Source: Cherax quadricarinatus (lineage: Eukaryota > Arthropoda > Malacostraca > Decapoda > Parastacidae). Taken from it: a stretch of DNA of 64,000 nt. The notes beneath the pieces are model-generated. The model was not told the DNA's origin. It saw only the letters and a list, made by a program, of their open reading frames with translations, and did no database searches. Made by a program: the position numbers and the translations under genes. The stretch covers positions 1 through 64,000 of the forward strand of contig NW_027195377.1 of assembly GCF_038502225.1 (NCBI RefSeq), written 5' to 3'. Of this stretch, positions 1 to 9,106 are shown one piece after another (positions within the stretch are counted from its first letter, which is position 1; each line of letters begins with the position of its first letter).

Positions 1-1492
1 AAGGAGTTGGGATGCATTGGGGAGATCATTGATGTAGATGAGAAAGAGGAGTGGGCCTAGGACACTACCTTGGGGTACTTTTACAGCTACAGGTTGGATA
101 GCGGAGTTGACTCCATTTACATGTACATACTGGTGTCTGTCGTTAAGATAGGATTTTAGGTAGTCAAGAGAATGTCCTCTTATGCCGTAATGATTCAGTT
201 TGAGGTGCAAGAGATTGTGGTCAACTGTGTCAAACGCTTTTCTTAGGTTGATAAAGATCCCCAGGTGATATTCATTTTTATCGAGAGCTGTGTATATTAA
301 GTCAAGCATTTGTATAATAGCATCATTCGTGCTTTTTTTTTTTTGGTTTAAATCCAAACTGGCATGGGTTAAGTATGTTGTTGGATGTAAGGTAGGAGTA
401 AAGTTGCTTGTGTATTATTTTTTCAAATATTTTGGAGGGTAAGGGCAAGTTTGATATGGGTCTGTAATTGTTCAAATCAGTTGGATCTCCACCTTTGTGG
501 ACTGGGGTGACCCTTGCTGTCTTGAGTATGGATGGGAAGGTTGAGGAAGCTATAGATTTGTTAAACATTGTTGCAATAATGGGCGACAGTTCTGGTGCAG
601 CTTTTTTATATATGAATGGCGGCAAGTTATCTAGATCACCTGATTTGTTTTTAATGATTTAATGATGAGTGAGACTTCAGTGGGATTAGTTGGAGCTAGA
701 AATAGAGTACTATTTGGATAGTTGCCAGTGAGGTACTCGCTCGGATGGGTATTTGAGCTAGGAATTTGACTCGCTAGCTTTGATCCTACAGTAGAGAAGA
801 AGACATTAAATTTGTCGGCCGTGTTATAGGTTACATGTGAGGTTCATCTGGTTTAGTTAAGTCTATCTCTCTATTTCCAGTCGGTTTCCTTGAGCCCAAA
901 ATTTTGGAGAGTGTTTGCCAGGTACTTTTCATGTCACCTTTCATTTCACTAAATATTTTTTCATAATACATTTGCTTTGATTTACGTATTAGTTTTGTTA
1001 GTATTGATGTGTATCTTTTAGTAAATTCTTTAGTAATTAAGCCTAATATGAACTGTTTTCAATTTGATGTTTTTTATTAATAGATTTGAGGATACTTCTA
1101 GTTAGCCATGGGCTGTTTAGCCTCTTTTCTGTGATCTGTTTCGTTTTGACTGCGCAATGTTTGTTGTGGAGGTTTAGAGTTTTATGTAAAACAAAATTGA
1201 TATATTTATCGATATTATTACTGTCATCTAGTTCTCTCTGCCAATTAATGGCACCTAGAGCTAATTTTAGGTTGTTTATCGATGTCTCATCATGCAGGCG
1301 AAATGAGATCTTTCTTGTTTCTTGAGGCAGTTTAGATAAGTTGGTTATGAGAAAGGTAGGGTAGTGGTCTGTGGTGTTATCTGTGATTATACCTGCTTGT
1401 AGTGGGGATATTATGTTGGTCCAGATATGGTCGAGTAAGGAGGCACTAGTGTCCGAGATTCTTGTTGGTTTTGTTATAGAGGGAAGCAATAA
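1..1492 (-). pseudogene. A1 ORF2, 3' half: endonuclease C-terminus and start of reverse transcriptase (partial)
   Basis: From 1492 down to about 1050 the minus strand encodes the distal endonuclease domain and linker (TDNTTDHYPTFLI, then KRLNSPWLTRSILKSINKKH). From about 660 to 1 it encodes RT fingers and palm: DLNNYRPISNL, then LGPLLFLIYINDLPNASQLL at the window edge. Frameshifts near 1040 and 330 break it; a run of T at 329-340 explains one break. The N-terminal endonuclease half lies beyond the I1 insertion at 8121-8765. It is a decayed ORF2 of the same family as the element at 28340-31263. Confidence 0.75.
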
Positions 1493-1505
1493 GCTGTTGT
1501 TCATA
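1493..1505. repeat. 13-bp target-site duplication of LINE I1 (left copy)
   Basis: The sequence GCTGTTGTTCATA occurs here and again at 8108-8120, exactly flanking I1. It is endonuclease-coding DNA of the A1 host, duplicated on insertion. The two copies are identical, which points to a recent insertion. Confidence 0.93.
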
Positions 1506-1562
1506 TTATTATTATAATCAAAAAGAAGCGCTAAGCCACAAGGGCTATACAGCGCTGCAGGG
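1506..1562 (-). other. I1 3' terminus: tail hairpin plus TAA repeats
   Basis: On the minus strand the last bases read AGCGCT, about 18 nt of spacer, AGCGCT, a T run, GATTA and then TAA repeats. The two AGCGCT blocks are self-complementary and could pair as a small stem. The same tail occurs in stubs at 9909-9959 and 45083-45142 and, diverged, in the short elements at 24237-24402 and near 28165-28215. It is the likely recognition end for the I1 reverse transcriptase (inference from LINE/SINE biology). Confidence 0.8.
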
Positions 1563-1694
1563 TAGGGAAGGAAGCAAGGGAATTGGATGGCAGAAGGGAG
1601 GGGGGATGATCAGCAGGTTACAGAAAACAGCGGGGCAGGGGATAGTACGGGGGTAGAGGGTAGCAAGAGATACAAGTAGAAAGGGCTGAAAGTA

Positions 1695-4600
1695 TCAGAA
1701 TTTGTGAAGTAAGTCAGTCGTTGTCAAAAAGTCAATGAGAGAGTCCGGATGAAAGGTGGGTCCATCAGCGAGAAGGGAAGGTAAAGAGAGAGCAGCGGGG
1801 CGAAGACGACGACAGAGGTAAATTCTGCGTGCTCGTTGATAAAGTGGGCAGTCCAACAGAATGTGGCTGACTGATAATGGAGCTTGGCAATTCTCACAGA
1901 GAGGAGCAAGACGCCTCTCCATGAGATATCCATGAGTAAGACGAGTATGGCCAATGCGAAGACGGGAGAGAGTAGTCTCCCAACCTCGACACTGGTGATA
2001 AGAAGACGGCCAGTAACCTATACTCGGTTTAATAGACTGAAGTTTGTTGCCGAGCATAGTAGACCAACGTTGTTGCCAACGGGTGTGAAGGTGGGAAGAT
2101 ATTACAGCAAAATAGTCCGTACATGGAATACCTCTATAAGAAACTGGTAGGTCATGTACTGCTGACCGCGCAGCAGTGTCTGCCTGTTCATTGCCCTGTA
2201 CGTCAACATGACCAGGGACCCAACAAAAAACAATATCTTTATGCTTAGTAAAGATGCGGCGTAGCCAAAGTTGGATACGGAGGACTAAGGGGTGAGGTGT
2301 ATCAAATTTTTGTATAGCCTGTAAAGCACTAAGGGAGTCTGAGACAACCACAAATGATGACACAGGCATAGATGCAATACGGATAAGTGCTGTAAGGATG
2401 GCATATAATTCAGCAGTAAAAATACTAGCTGAAGATAGTAAATGCCCTTGTACGACGCTGTCCGGAAACACTGCTGCGAATCCTACGCCGTCAGAAGACT
2501 TAGAGCCATCTGTGTACACAGCAATGGCATGAGAATGAGAGTGAAAGTGGTCAAGAAAAAGAGAGCGGGAAGCGACCGTAGACAGTTGGGCTTTCGAGCA
2601 AGGGAGGGAGAAAGAACAGACTCGAACAGCTGGAACTTCCCAGGGGGGTAGGGAAAAGTGAGATGCTACATGTACATAGAAAGGTGGTAGTTGAAGAGAA
2701 GACAAGAGCGAATGAAGGCGAAGAGAGAAGGGACGGAGTAAGCAGGGGCGGCGAACAAATAAAGAATGTCTACTAATATCAGTGACCATTCTATAAATGG
2801 AAGGATTGCGGAGATCATGAGAGCGTACATAGTAGCGCAGGCAATGGGCATCACGGCGATCGGATAAGGATGGAACGTTCGCTTCTGCATAGAGGCTTTC
2901 GACAGGGGAAGAGCGAAAAGCACCAAGGCATAAACGTAATCCTTGGTGATGAATGGGGTTAAGGCTAGAGAGAGTAGCAGGAGATGCCGCTGAATAGATC
3001 TGGTCACCATAATCAAGTTTCGATAAAATAAGGGTGGAATGTAGGTGAAGGAGGGTTCGACGATCAGCTCCCCACGAAAGATGAGCAAGGGTTTTAAGAA
3101 GGTTCAGCCGGCTGTGACAAGTTGCCTTCAGAGAGGTAATGTGAGGTTTCCAGGATAACCTACGATCAAAGAGGAGGCCCAGAAACTTGACTGTATCACG
3201 TTCAGGGATACGGGAGCCATAGAGGTACAAAGGATGATCAGAGATGACAGAGCGTCTAGTGAAAGTGATTTGGTGGGTTTTAGTGCTGGAAAATTTAAAC
3301 CCATGTGTGGTGGCCCAATTGGAAACACGGTCGACTGCATGCTGGAGAGAAACTGTAAGGAGGTGACAGTCAGCGCCTGCACAGGCAATAGCGAAGTCAT
3401 CAACATAGAGTGATGACCAAATATTTGATGGAAGACTAGAGGCCAAATCATTAATAGCAAGGAGAAAAAGTGTTGTGCTCAGAACACATCCCTGGGGGAC
3501 ACCTTCAGCTTGGACAAAGTCCGGGGAGAGCACATTATTAACCCGAACACGGAAATGCCTGTCAGTTAAAAAGTTCTTAAGGAAGGATGGTAGATTGCCT
3601 CGAAGGCCTAAGGAGTGGACTTGGGCTAAAATATTATACCTCCAAGTTGTGTCATATGCCTTCTCAAGGTCAAAAAATATGGCAATAACTGAGTGGTTAT
3701 TCGCAAAGGCATTACGAACATACGTATCCAAGCGCAGTAAGGGGTCTATGGTAGAACGTCCCTTACGAAAGCCATATTGACGAGTGGAGAGACTGTTGTG
3801 TGTCTCTAAATACCACACTAAACGTCTATTTACTAGACGTTCCATTACTTTGCAAACTGCACTGGTAAGAGCAATGGGACGATAGTGGGAGGTTTCATGT
3901 CCCGTAGTGCCTGGTTTGCGGAAAGGGAGAACAATGGCGGATTTCCACAGCTGTGGAAGAACTCCTTGTGACCAAATAAGATTGTAAAGGCGTAATAGGA
4001 CTGCAAGGGCTGACTGATGTAAATGTTGTAGCATACGAATATGAATGTTGTCGGGCCCAGCTGCCGATGATCGACAAGCTGAGAGTGTTGCCTCCAGTTC
4101 TTGAAGTGTAAAAGGCACATTATACTGTTCTTCTCTGAGAGAAGAAAAGTCCAAGGGTGCTAACTCTCTGGCAGACTTTGAGGAAAGAAATGAGGGGCAT
4201 AGATGGAGTCCCTGAGAAATACGGACCAGATGATTGCCAATTTCATTGGCAACATCTAGTGGGTTTGCTATATCAACACCGGCAACTCGCAGAACAGGAG
4301 CCGGGTCAGGAGAATATTTACCACTCAGTTTTCGTACTTTTTTCCAGACTGCACTCATAGAGGAAGCAGAGGTGATGGTGGAGACATAATCTCGCCAGCA
4401 AGTGCGTTTAGCGTCACGGATGACACGGCGAGCGATCGCACGCTTCTGTTTAAAATCAAGGAGTCGCTCTGTGGTTCTATTGTACCGGTACCTGCCCCAT
4501 GCAGCGCGTTTCAAACGTACTGCACGAGCACAAGCAGGAGACCACCAAGGCACGCATTTCTGAGAATGCCTGCCCGAAGTTTGGGGTATAGAATGAGAAG

Positions 4601-5396
4601 CTGCGGTGAAAACGGAGGACGAGAAGAGGTGTAAAAGCTCATCGATGGAGGACGAAGAAGGAACCTCTTTAAAAACAGTCAGGTGTGAGTAAAGGTTCCA
4701 ATTTGCCCGATTAAATTGCCAGCGTGGGGTGCGAAGAGGTGGCGAATATGAAGGGGAAGAAAGAATGATTGGGAAATGATCACTGTCATGTAAGTCCGGG
4801 AGAACAGACCAAGTAAAGTCTAATGCGGCGGAGGAAGAGCAAACTGAGAGATCGATGCAAGAGAGAGTATGAGTCCGAGGATCAAAATGGGTGTGAGTAC
4901 CTGTATTTAAAACATGGAGGGGGTGGGTGGCAAGAAAAGCCTCTAACTGAATTCCACGGGAATCACAGTGAGACCCTCCCCAGAGGAAATGGTGGGCATT
5001 AAAATCACCAAGTAACAGAATCGGTGGCGGTAATGACGAAACAAGGAAGGCAAAATCCGGAATAGATAATGCCCGAGAAGGAGAGAGATATAAAGAACAG
5101 AGCGTATACCACCTATGTAAGTGGATACGGGCTGCTGTGTAATGCAGCGAAGTATGAATAAATAGCTGATGGTACGGAATATCAGTGCGGAGAAGAAGGG
5201 CACTTTCATTAAAGGTCCCATCAGGAAAAGGATCTGAAGAATACAATAAATTATAGCCTGAGATGTGAGAAATAACAGCAGAGTGTAATTTTGGTTCCTG
5301 TAAGCAAACACCAACAGGGGCAAACTGGGAGAGTAACATCTGAAGCTCACCCCGATTACCCCTGAGGCCGCGTATATTCCACTGTAAAAAGGCCAT
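1695..5396 (-). CDS. I1 ORF2: endonuclease - reverse transcriptase - RNase H
   Basis: The reading frame is intact, 1233 codons from the ATG at 5396 (the frame is open a little upstream without an ATG). Order of domains: apurinic-like endonuclease, residues about 1-225 (WNIRG at 6-10; E34 in CLQEP; D131 and N133 in LLGDFNAHH; SDH at 205-207); reverse transcriptase, about 430-730 (HYRPIALTS, FFDLEKAYD, GVPQGC from 632, catalytic YVDD at 664-667); RNase H, about 955-1075 (D963 in YTDGS, E996 in TAELYAIL, D1020 in SDSLSAL, H1063 in WVPGH); and a C-terminal CCHC zinc motif (C1167, C1170, H1178, C1183). It would nick target DNA, copy the element RNA in place and remove RNA. It starts 44 nt after the ORF1 stop. 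Confidence 0.93.
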   Translation of the reverse strand: MAFLQWNIRGLRGNRGELQMLLSQFAPVGVCLQEPKLHSAVISHISGYNLLYSSDPFPDGTFNESALLLRTDIPYHQLFIHTSLHYTAARIHLHRWYTLCSLYLSPSRALSIPDFAFLVSSLPPPILLLGDFNAHHFLWGGSHCDSRGIQLEAFLATHPLHVLNTGTHTHFDPRTHTLSCIDLSVCSSSAALDFTWSVLPDLHDSDHFPIILSSPSYSPPLRTPRWQFNRANWNLYSHLTVFKEVPSSSSIDELLHLFSSSVFTAASHSIPQTSGRHSQKCVPWWSPACARAVRLKRAAWGRYRYNRTTERLLDFKQKRAIARRVIRDAKRTCWRDYVSTITSASSMSAVWKKVRKLSGKYSPDPAPVLRVAGVDIANPLDVANEIGNHLVRISQGLHLCPSFLSSKSARELAPLDFSSLREEQYNVPFTLQELEATLSACRSSAAGPDNIHIRMLQHLHQSALAVLLRLYNLIWSQGVLPQLWKSAIVLPFRKPGTTGHETSHYRPIALTSAVCKVMERLVNRRLVWYLETHNSLSTRQYGFRKGRSTIDPLLRLDTYVRNAFANNHSVIAIFFDLEKAYDTTWRYNILAQVHSLGLRGNLPSFLKNFLTDRHFRVRVNNVLSPDFVQAEGVPQGCVLSTTLFLLAINDLASSLPSNIWSSLYVDDFAIACAGADCHLLTVSLQHAVDRVSNWATTHGFKFSSTKTHQITFTRRSVISDHPLYLYGSRIPERDTVKFLGLLFDRRLSWKPHITSLKATCHSRLNLLKTLAHLSWGADRRTLLHLHSTLILSKLDYGDQIYSAASPATLSSLNPIHHQGLRLCLGAFRSSPVESLYAEANVPSLSDRRDAHCLRYYVRSHDLRNPSIYRMVTDISRHSLFVRRPCLLRPFSLRLHSLLSSLQLPPFYVHVASHFSLPPWEVPAVRVCSFSLPCSKAQLSTVASRSLFLDHFHSHSHAIAVYTDGSKSSDGVGFAAVFPDSVVQGHLLSSASIFTAELYAILTALIRIASMPVSSFVVVSDSLSALQAIQKFDTPHPLVLRIQLWLRRIFTKHKDIVFCWVPGHVDVQGNEQADTAARSAVHDLPVSYRGIPCTDYFAVISSHLHTRWQQRWSTMLGNKLQSIKPSIGYWPSSYHQCRGWETTLSRLRIGHTRLTHGYLMERRLAPLCENCQAPLSVSHILLDCPLYQRARRIYLCRRLRPAALSLPSLLADGPTFHPDSLIDFLTTTDLLHKF

Positions 5397-5440
5397 GATT
5401 GGCAATGATAAAGATACTTGAAATCCGCAGGTAAGGGTTC

Positions 5441-7372
5441 CTACGGACTAGAAGGGTTAGAAAAGTCCACATGCGGAGGCAGTGGAAAATGTTCAAGCAG
5501 CGAAGGAACGGTGCGCTGTGAAGAAAGGAGTTGCGCAGATGGAGCAGAGGAGAGAGAAAGAGCGGAAGGTGGATCAGTGTCCATTGATGGTTTGGTCTCT
5601 GCAATATATTCAGAGATTGCTTCAAGTGTTTCGGAATTCAGAGATGTCGTATGGGAGACAATATTGGGAATGGTAGGGGGAGGATGAGTAAAGATTGGAA
5701 CTGTATTGGACTGTACCAAGGTAGGGGGGGGCGAAAGGGTGGAGGGAACTGGAGAAGCGTGGCAGGGGACAGAAGAGACAGGAACCTGGGAGGTGGCAGA
5801 AGAGGAAGAAACTTGGGAGGGAACAGGGGAAGAAGGTACATTACGAGGAGGAGGGTGAACCTCTGCACTTGTAACTGAGCCAGTGAGAGGGGAAGAACTA
5901 GGGACAGAGACAGGGAGGGTAAAATGAGGAGGTGGAAGATGGGTAGGAGGTGTTACCGGACCTTTTTTTGACTTTTGAGAAGTAGAGGGACGATTGGGAA
6001 GAGGTGTCGTACGAGGTCTCGTCGATACTGAGGCTTGTAAGAGAGAACTCGAAGAAGCGAGATTAGACTGAGGCGTTGAAGTAGGGACGTCTGAGCCGAG
6101 GACAGCAAAAGGATTAGATACAGGAGTGATTATGGGAGAGGTAACCACAGAGGTGGGTGTAGAAGATGGGATACCAGAAGTGGGGGGACGTTTTGAAACA
6201 CGGGAATAAGAAACACGTGGGAGTCTCCCTTGGAGGCGGAGATGAGAAACTGCCATGGCATAAGGGAGACCTTCTGTCTCTTTGAGGTAACGGATTTCCC
6301 GCTCGTTTAAATAGACCTGACAACGGCGAGAGTACGAAGGGTGAGCCTCATGACAGTTAAGGCAAGAGGGAGATCGATTGCAAGACGTATTAGAATGGTC
6401 ATCGGCACCACAGACTGGGCATTCGGCGATAGATCTGCAATATTTCGCTGGATGGCCAAATCGCCAGCAATTTCTACACTGTTGTGGTGTAGGGATCACC
6501 TTTCGAACTTGTAACCGATGTCCTGCTATATAAACGGAGGATGGGAGTTCTCGGCTGTCAAAAGTTAAACGAGCCACATTGCTAGGGTATCGTCTCCGCC
6601 CACGGGCAGGAAGAACGTAAGTGTCTACCTTGAGGATTGGGAGATCTTGGAGTTCCAGCTGTTCTAGAATGTCGGTGCCACATGTCTGGAAATTTTGTTG
6701 AACTATGGTATGGGGCAGAATAACGGTACCACTACAAGAATTGAGGGAATGATGTTTTTCAAGGGTGACAGGAACAGTATCTATATGGGAAAGACGAGAG
6801 AGCTCACGAGCCTGGGTAGCATTCTGTACGGTAATGATGCGCGTACCGCTCTTAAGAGCATGAAAAGAAATATCTTTACCAACATGGCGTAGGAGTGCCT
6901 TGCCAATACTATGGTCAGAAAGATAGGCAGTAGAGGAAGTTGGTCGTAAAGTGAAGAATTTAGTCCACTGTTCAGTCTGAAACTGAGCGTGGAAAGGTAG
7001 TGAAGGACGTGTCGATCGTTTCTGAGAAGAACGAGAAGGTGAAGGTGGAGAAGTATCATCAGCAGGTAATTGTCGTTGACGTTTAGGCGTGGGACCAGAG
7101 TTGGTCCGACGTGGAACGGGTCGGCGATTTGAAAATTGCCGCACCGTAGAGGGAGAGGCCGGAAGCATAGTCAGAGGAGAGCGAAGGTCTGATAAATCGA
7201 AGGAGTCAGTCGAGGCCTCAGTACCTGAAGCGGGTGAGGAAACAGCACCGGCAATAGGTACAGAGGCATGAGGAATGTCTGAAGAGTGGTCCAAAGACGA
7301 GGCGGGGTCAGAACGGGGTGCGGTATCAAGAAGGGGCCCGGGGGTACCAGGTTCATGGACTAGGGCTGCCAT
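5441..7372 (-). CDS. I1 ORF1: gag-like nucleic-acid-binding protein with three zinc knuckles
   Basis: This is an intact 643-codon ORF with an ATG at 7372. The first 130 residues are rich in Ser, Pro and Thr. A central region (about 130-290) probably holds the RNA-binding fold of LINE ORF1 proteins (inference). Three retroviral-type zinc knuckles follow: CRNCWRFGHPAKYC at 299-312, CPVCGADDHSNTSC at 318-331 and CLNCHEAHPSYSRRC at 337-351. The last 250 residues are again low-complexity Ser/Pro/Thr. By analogy with I and Jockey elements it coats the element RNA and forms the RNP with ORF2 protein. Similar zinc knuckles occur in LINE C ORF1 (53234-54595). Confidence 0.9.
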   Translation of the reverse strand: MAALVHEPGTPGPLLDTAPRSDPASSLDHSSDIPHASVPIAGAVSSPASGTEASTDSFDLSDLRSPLTMLPASPSTVRQFSNRRPVPRRTNSGPTPKRQRQLPADDTSPPSPSRSSQKRSTRPSLPFHAQFQTEQWTKFFTLRPTSSTAYLSDHSIGKALLRHVGKDISFHALKSGTRIITVQNATQARELSRLSHIDTVPVTLEKHHSLNSCSGTVILPHTIVQQNFQTCGTDILEQLELQDLPILKVDTYVLPARGRRRYPSNVARLTFDSRELPSSVYIAGHRLQVRKVIPTPQQCRNCWRFGHPAKYCRSIAECPVCGADDHSNTSCNRSPSCLNCHEAHPSYSRRCQVYLNEREIRYLKETEGLPYAMAVSHLRLQGRLPRVSYSRVSKRPPTSGIPSSTPTSVVTSPIITPVSNPFAVLGSDVPTSTPQSNLASSSSLLQASVSTRPRTTPLPNRPSTSQKSKKGPVTPPTHLPPPHFTLPVSVPSSSPLTGSVTSAEVHPPPRNVPSSPVPSQVSSSSATSQVPVSSVPCHASPVPSTLSPPPTLVQSNTVPIFTHPPPTIPNIVSHTTSLNSETLEAISEYIAETKPSMDTDPPSALSLSSAPSAQLLSSQRTVPSLLEHFPLPPHVDFSNPSSP

Positions 7373-8107
7373 GGTTAGGTTACTTCTTTCTTTTTGTTTT
7401 TAAGAAAAAAAAAGAAAGAAGAAAAGAAAATAAAAATAAAAAAAAGAAAAAAAAAAGGGGGGACCGGGGAGGGATAGTTCCTAGGAGGAATGAAAGGGCC
7501 AGAAATCTCCCTCCGCGCCCAAGAGGACTCGACACCGCTAGTAGCGCAGATGCAGCATGGAACCCGTGCCATACCCTACCCTTCATGCCAGTAAACCAGC
7601 AATCTGGGATAGCAACCTCACATCTGCCGAGCTACCTCGGTGGACAAAAGAGAGGGCGGCCGGATATCCGCCACAAAGCATACCTCCTTCAGCCACCACC
7701 CCCGGAATCCGAAAGGTGGCTTCCAGAGATACACCCGTCGCCCAAAAGACACCCAAAGCTACTCCGGGATACCGGAGAGGGATCGGGACATCCCTAGGCA
7801 ATCCAGATTCCACGGCAAACTACGCCACCGCCAAGAAACCTCAACGGAATGGGATGGACCCCGGTGTCCTTTCCCCTACCTAGGAACTAGCGCGCCTGTG
7901 GGAGAAATCACGAAGGCTAAAAAGAGGAAGGGCAAAAGGGAGGGGTGAGGAGGAGGAGGAGGAATGGAAAAAGGGGAGGATGGGGAGGATGGGATAGGGG
8001 AGGGGAGAATGGGGGGTAATTAGGTTCGGTCTGAGGAAGAAGACCGACAGGGCTAATTCCTCAGACCAAGAGCCTCTTCACCACGCCAAGGAGCCCCCCT
8101 TGAAGAG
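7373..8107 (-). promoter_or_regulatory. I1 5' UTR with terminal hairpin (8074-8107)
   Basis: The 735-nt leader has no ORF in its own frame. Its first seven bases on the minus strand, CTCTTCA, can pair with TGAAGAG 20 nt later, and an inner stem CAAGG/CCTTG fits inside. The hairpin starts at the exact element end set by the TSD. The short element at 24237 has the same structure with compensated bases. I-group LINEs carry internal promoters at the extreme 5' end (established for the I factor), so promoter function is a reasonable inference. A-rich and C-rich tracts lie at 7392-7460 and 7940-8020. Confidence 0.6.
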
Positions 8108-8120
8108 GCTGTTGTTCATA
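8108..8120. repeat. 13-bp target-site duplication of LINE I1 (right copy)
   Basis: Identical to 1493-1505. It marks the 5' end of I1 at 8107 and resumes the A1 endonuclease coding sequence. Confidence 0.93.
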
Positions 8121-8765
8121 GCATTTGTGAATTCAGCTACTGGAGCGTCGGTTGCTTGGATAAGGTTGATGCTGAAATCTGCTGCTAGTATCAGATGGTG
8201 TTTATTCAACTCTGTCTCAATTATCATGTTTCTAAGGTTATTGCTAAAAGTGTGTTTGAGTGTGGTAGTCTGTAGACTGCACCAACTGTTATAGGTTTCT
8301 CAAGTGTTCTTGATGTGAATTTAGCTATTATATAATCACCGTTTTCGTCCCGTACGTTAGTTGATTTTACACATTCTAGTTCATCAGAGTAATAGATGGC
8401 AGTGCCTCCTCCTGATTGGTCGGGCCTACAGTTATGCATGGCTGTGTAACCAGGTAGGGTAAATATGTCTGTCAGATCTTGTCTGAGCAAGGTTTCAATA
8501 AGTATAATGAAAGTTATAGTAGCATTTAGAGACTTAAGTAGTGCAATGAGGTCATCATAGTGTTTACTCAATGATCTAACATTGTAGTTGAAGACTGTAA
8601 TGTTCTTGCTGACACTGAGAAGGGTATTAGCTTGACTAGCAGTATAGTAATGGCAATTACTGTTTGATTATGTGTGCTGTTCAATAAGAGGTTGATAACA
8701 GGATCGATAATTACATTCATAAGGGGTACGTAGAGAAATAGCTGTTGCAATTATTAAAGAACAAA
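8121..8765 (-). pseudogene. A1 ORF2, 5' part: endonuclease N-terminal half
   Basis: Minus-strand remnant of the endonuclease of LINE A1. Recognisable pieces are FNYNVRSLSKHYDDL-like wording at the start, LIETLLRQD (the TETWL active-site region, with Thr changed to Ile but the Glu kept), IPGYTAMHNCRPDQSGGG-type and AIYYSDELECV. It aligns throughout with the sister copy at 28340-29014. Frameshifts occur near 8570 and 8280. It ends at the I1 insertion and continues at 1492. Confidence 0.75.
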
Positions 8766-9106
8766 AAGACAAAACAGTGATGTTAAACCACTAACAATTA
8801 TGAACTTATGAACTAAGATAGTTAATTTAAATCTAAAAAATAATGAAGCTACTGAATATTAAAATAAAACACTTTATCACCTTGATTATTTCACAGTTAA
8901 AAGTAATGGTTTCAAGTATAAAGTAAGACAGAGAATAAAACACTTAAGTGCCTGGATTAGCACCTTGAATAGCGCCTTAGGTGTCTTAAGTAGCTGGGAA
9001 TTAATTACCGTTATTCACTAACAGTCATGAAAATATAGATTAGAATAAGGGTAAATTCTACTAAACTACAGCACTGAACATGGTTGATAATGTGTTGAGA
9101 TATGAC

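Larger units (their letters stand above)
1506..8107 (-). mobile_element. LINE I1: full-length I-group non-LTR retrotransposon with intact ORFs
   Basis: This 6602-bp minus-strand element has a perfect 13-bp TSD, a 735-nt 5' UTR (8107-7373), ORF1 (gag-like), ORF2 (EN-RT-RNase H) and a short 3' UTR ending in a TAA-type tail. The EN-RT-RNase H order, the zinc-knuckle ORF1 and a 3' end of TAA repeats match the I group; the I factor of Drosophila also ends in TAA repeats. Both ORFs are uninterrupted and all catalytic residues I looked for are present, so it could be autonomous. The 5' UTR holds a purine/A-rich stretch at 7392-7460. It sits inside A1, so it is the younger element. Confidence 0.93.

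Noticed and set aside
7375..7586. Phe-rich minus-strand and Lys-rich plus-strand ORFs
   Set aside because: They come from an A-rich tract in the I1 5' UTR.
8070..8110. AGCCTCTTCA...TGAAGAGGCT as a terminal inverted repeat of a DNA transposon
   Set aside because: The outer GCT belongs to the target-site duplication; the rest is the LINE I1 5' hairpin, and the element has LINE coding and a retro-type tail.
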